In this document: positions 59,907 through 64,000 of the stretch, piece after piece
Numbering within the stretch: position 1 is the stretch's first letter
Layout of the letters: the number at the start of each line of letters is the position of its first letter
NCBI RefSeq assembly: GCF_016907275.1
Contig: NZ_JAFBBP010000001.1
Span: 6,686,001-6,750,000, forward strand
DNA: 64,000 nt
Reading direction: 5' to 3'
DNA from: Micromonospora luteifusca
GTDB lineage: Bacteria > Actinomycetota > Actinomycetes > Mycobacteriales > Micromonosporaceae
Notes under the pieces: generated by a model
Told to the model about the DNA's origin: nothing
Seen by the model: the letters and a program-made list of their open reading frames with translations, nothing else
Database searches by the model: none
Made by a program: the position numbers and the translations under genes

Positions 59907-60167
59907 CTACAGGGTGGCGACGTAGAGCTGCGCCTGCTCGACCGCGACCAGTGTCGCGGCGAGACACTCCTCCAGCTCCTGACTGGCCTGGGTCAGCGAC
60001 GCCTGAGCCGCCTCCACGGTCTCGTGCCCGCTGCCCTCCAGGGCGCCGGCCAGGGTCTGCTGCGCCTCGGCCAGTTTCTCGCCGGCGGCCTGTACGGCTG
60101 TCTGCCCGTCGCCGATCTGTTGGAGCGCGACATCGATGGCAGCCTTCAGCTCAGCGACGCTGGCCAC
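59907..60167 (-). CDS. Small helical protein, WXG100-sized
   Basis: An 86-residue protein predicted as a helical hairpin: one helix to about residue 43, a Gly-rich turn (E-G-S-G-H), then a second helix. That is the size and form of ESX/WXG100 proteins, but the central W-x-G is missing. GTG at 60167 is chosen because GGAGG lies 7 nt before it. It is the first gene of the island. It may be a substrate or partner of the FtsK-like ATPase; this is inference from size and position only. Confidence 0.65.
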   Translation of the reverse strand: MASVAELKAAIDVALQQIGDGQTAVQAAGEKLAEAQQTLAGALEGSGHETVEAAQASLTQASQELEECLAATLVAVEQAQLYVATL

Positions 60168-60319
60168 GGCGGAACCTCCTGGGGGCGGGGAGATCTCCAT
60201 TAGAGCCTATCGGCGGTCCCGAAAGAACATCCGCCCTGTCAGTGTTCCTGCCCGCCTGTCCGGTAGAGGCCCGGAAGTGCCGGGAGTCCGTTCTGTGGGA
60301 GTCCCGGTCCGAGACTTTC

Positions 60320-60712
60320 TCAGTTACTGGTCGGTGTTTCGCGTAGCCAGCGCGGGCCGTACACCTCGGCACCCAACGCGGTCACGCGACCGCGCAACTC
60401 CCGGTCGGCGGTGACCACCAGCCGGCGGCGGCGCGGCGCCCCCTCCACCAGCTCGACCACCGTGTCGTCCCCCGAGCCGGCGGCGGAGACCACCCGGACG
60501 CCCTCGGTGCCCGGCACGTCCCGCGCGGCCCCCTCGACCACCAGCACCACCTCCACCGGGGCGGTCAGTCGCGCCGGCAGCCCGACGGTCGCCACCGGGG
60601 CGAGGGAGTCGCGCAACCGGGCAGCGGCCCCGGCACGGTCACGCCACCATCCGTTCGGGCGGGAGCCCACCACGTTGGCGCCATCCACGATCAGCAGCGG
60701 GGTCTCATTCAT
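60320..60712 (-). CDS. NYN/PIN-like nuclease-fold protein
   Basis: A 130-residue protein with the NYN/PIN-like start L-L-I-V-D-G-A-N-V-V, a middle Asp pair G-S-G-D-D and a late V-V-T-A-D-R-E-L strand. These Asp residues form the metal site of RNA-cleaving PIN/NYN proteins. Homologs are often labelled NTP pyrophosphohydrolase without basis. Single gene, divergent from the ClpC-like gene, whose leader region it shares. Confidence 0.75.
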   Translation of the reverse strand: MNETPLLIVDGANVVGSRPNGWWRDRAGAAARLRDSLAPVATVGLPARLTAPVEVVLVVEGAARDVPGTEGVRVVSAAGSGDDTVVELVEGAPRRRRLVVTADRELRGRVTALGAEVYGPRWLRETPTSN

Positions 60713-60787
60713 CCGGTCAGCCTGCCACCAACGGCCGGTCCCGGCCCGACGCCACTCCCGGGATGCCGGTGCTCCGCCTCCTGCGGC

Positions 60788-60812
60788 GTTTGTCGGGCCG
60801 CGCGCCGGGTAG
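60788..60812 (+). promoter_or_regulatory. SigB/F-like promoter for the ClpC-like gene
   Basis: GTTT (60788-60791), 15 nt, GGGTAG (60807-60812), 40 nt before the ATG at 60853. A full match to the SigB/SigF pattern. Confidence 0.7.
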
Positions 60813-60852
60813 CCCCTGCCGACCGTGCCGCGCCCTACTGCGGAGGACAGAC

Positions 60853-63408
<2,556 letters not shown>

Positions 63409-63617
63409 GCGGGCCGGCGCGACGAGGTGAAGACGAGGACCCGCACGAGCCGGCGGAGTCCGCGAAACCCCGGGACGAGGACGACCATCCCGGCCCGATC
63501 CTGGCGCCGCCGACCGCGAACCCCCGCAGGACGCGGGTGCCCGCGGGGGGCCTGCATCCGAAGACCGACCAGGAGGACCCGGAGACGTCCGGGCCGTCGC
63601 CTGCGAGAGGAGACCCG

Positions 63618-63968
63618 ATGGTACGCGAAGCGCGGCTCGACCCCGAGGTGGAAGTGCTCTGGGAGGACTTCCACGCCGAGGTCAACGTCCCGTCGGAGCA
63701 GCTGCGGACGTGGCTGCTGACCCGAGGCTCCGGGGAGAATTCGTTCGGCCCGAACCCGAACCTCGACCTGCCCCAGCCGGGCCGGGAGATTCTCAAGGTG
63801 CTGAACAAACGCAAGGTCGACCTCACCCCGGAGGACATCGAGGTGATGCGGGAAGCGGTCGAGCGGATCCGCGAGCTGATGGACGCCAAGCCGTCGCGCG
63901 GCAACGCCGACGACACGTGGCGGCACTCGCTGCTCGACCTCGGGCACGACCCGCTGGTCGAACGCTGA
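63618..63968 (+). CDS. DUF3140 protein
   Basis: A 116-residue protein of DUF3140: LDPEVEVLWEDFHAEVNVPSEQLRTWL, PGREILKVLNKRK and ITPEDIEVMREAVERIREL-like segments. Function unknown; often near stress genes in actinobacteria. ATG at 63618 follows GAGAGGAG. An in-frame ATG at 63405, overlapping the ClpC-like stop, would add 71 low-complexity charged residues and lacks a ribosome site. Likely co-transcribed with the ClpC-like gene. Confidence 0.8.
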   Translation: MVREARLDPEVEVLWEDFHAEVNVPSEQLRTWLLTRGSGENSFGPNPNLDLPQPGREILKVLNKRKVDLTPEDIEVMREAVERIRELMDAKPSRGNADDTWRHSLLDLGHDPLVER

Positions 63969-64000
63969 ACGGTGTCACGCGCAACGGTGCCGTCCCCGCC

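Overview
The window is about 64 kb of very GC-rich actinobacterial chromosome, most like Micromonospora or a close relative (Micromonosporaceae). This assignment rests on base composition, GTG starts with purine-rich ribosome sites, and actinobacterial families: SecA2, glucosyl-3-phosphoglycerate synthase, a GAF-ANTAR regulator, a SigB/F-type sigma factor, trypco2, DUF2267, DUF3140, and a CDGSH protein beside a haem-oxygenase-like redox enzyme. I saw no rRNA, tRNA, insertion sequence, prophage or CRISPR array.

Layout. 1-7.7 kb: small secreted and membrane proteins, an AlkZ/YcaQ-like winged-helix protein, a MerR-HEAT regulator with a HEAT partner behind a MerR-type operator, and an ECF-like sigma factor overlapping a membrane-anchored propeller gene. 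7.9-19.7 kb: an SRPBCC protein with a zinc alcohol dehydrogenase, GNAT, LD-carboxypeptidase, DUF2267, a GCS2-type ligase, a baeRF2 protein with a thiamine-diphosphate enzyme, and an iron redox enzyme with a CDGSH protein. 21.5-26.3 kb: a sigma factor fused to a STAS domain, cytochrome oxidase subunit I, an STAS-HATPase anti-sigma-like protein and DUF4383. 26.3-35.1 kb: two glycosyltransferases including GpgS, two sugar-type oxidoreductases, an ABC exporter and SecA2. 35.3-44.2 kb: GAF-ANTAR, DUF2231, small proteins, then an MMPL transporter with a two-component pair. 44.4-49.8 kb: cysteine dioxygenase, a rhodanese read in frame into a winged-helix regulator, a second such regulator, a degenerate kinase, DksA/TraR, DUF72 and DUF2267. 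49.8-52.4 kb: a second DUF72, and a four-repeat peptide gene 9 nt upstream of a JmjC/cupin-8 oxygenase. 52.4-60.2 kb: a six-gene minus-strand island with a WXG100-sized helical protein, an unknown protein, a three-module FtsK-like ATPase, a coiled-coil membrane protein, a TIR/SPFH-like/CHAT protein and trypco2. 60.3-64 kb: a NYN-like protein, a ClpC-like unfoldase and DUF3140.

How they may work together. Eight intergenic sites, plus one weaker one, match the SigB/SigF promoter pattern GTTT (or GTTA), 15-16 nt, GGGTA. Each is correctly oriented and most lie about 40 nt ahead of a start codon. They precede ctaD, the STAS-HATPase gene, DUF4383, GAF-ANTAR, DUF2231, DksA/TraR, the repeat peptide and the ClpC-like gene. 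This suggests a general-stress regulon that may be served by the sigma-STAS fusion encoded here. The most novel candidates are the repeat peptide-JmjC pair, the FtsK/TIR-CHAT/trypco2 island and the sigma-STAS plus STAS-HATPase pair. All functional links are inference from sequence and context.
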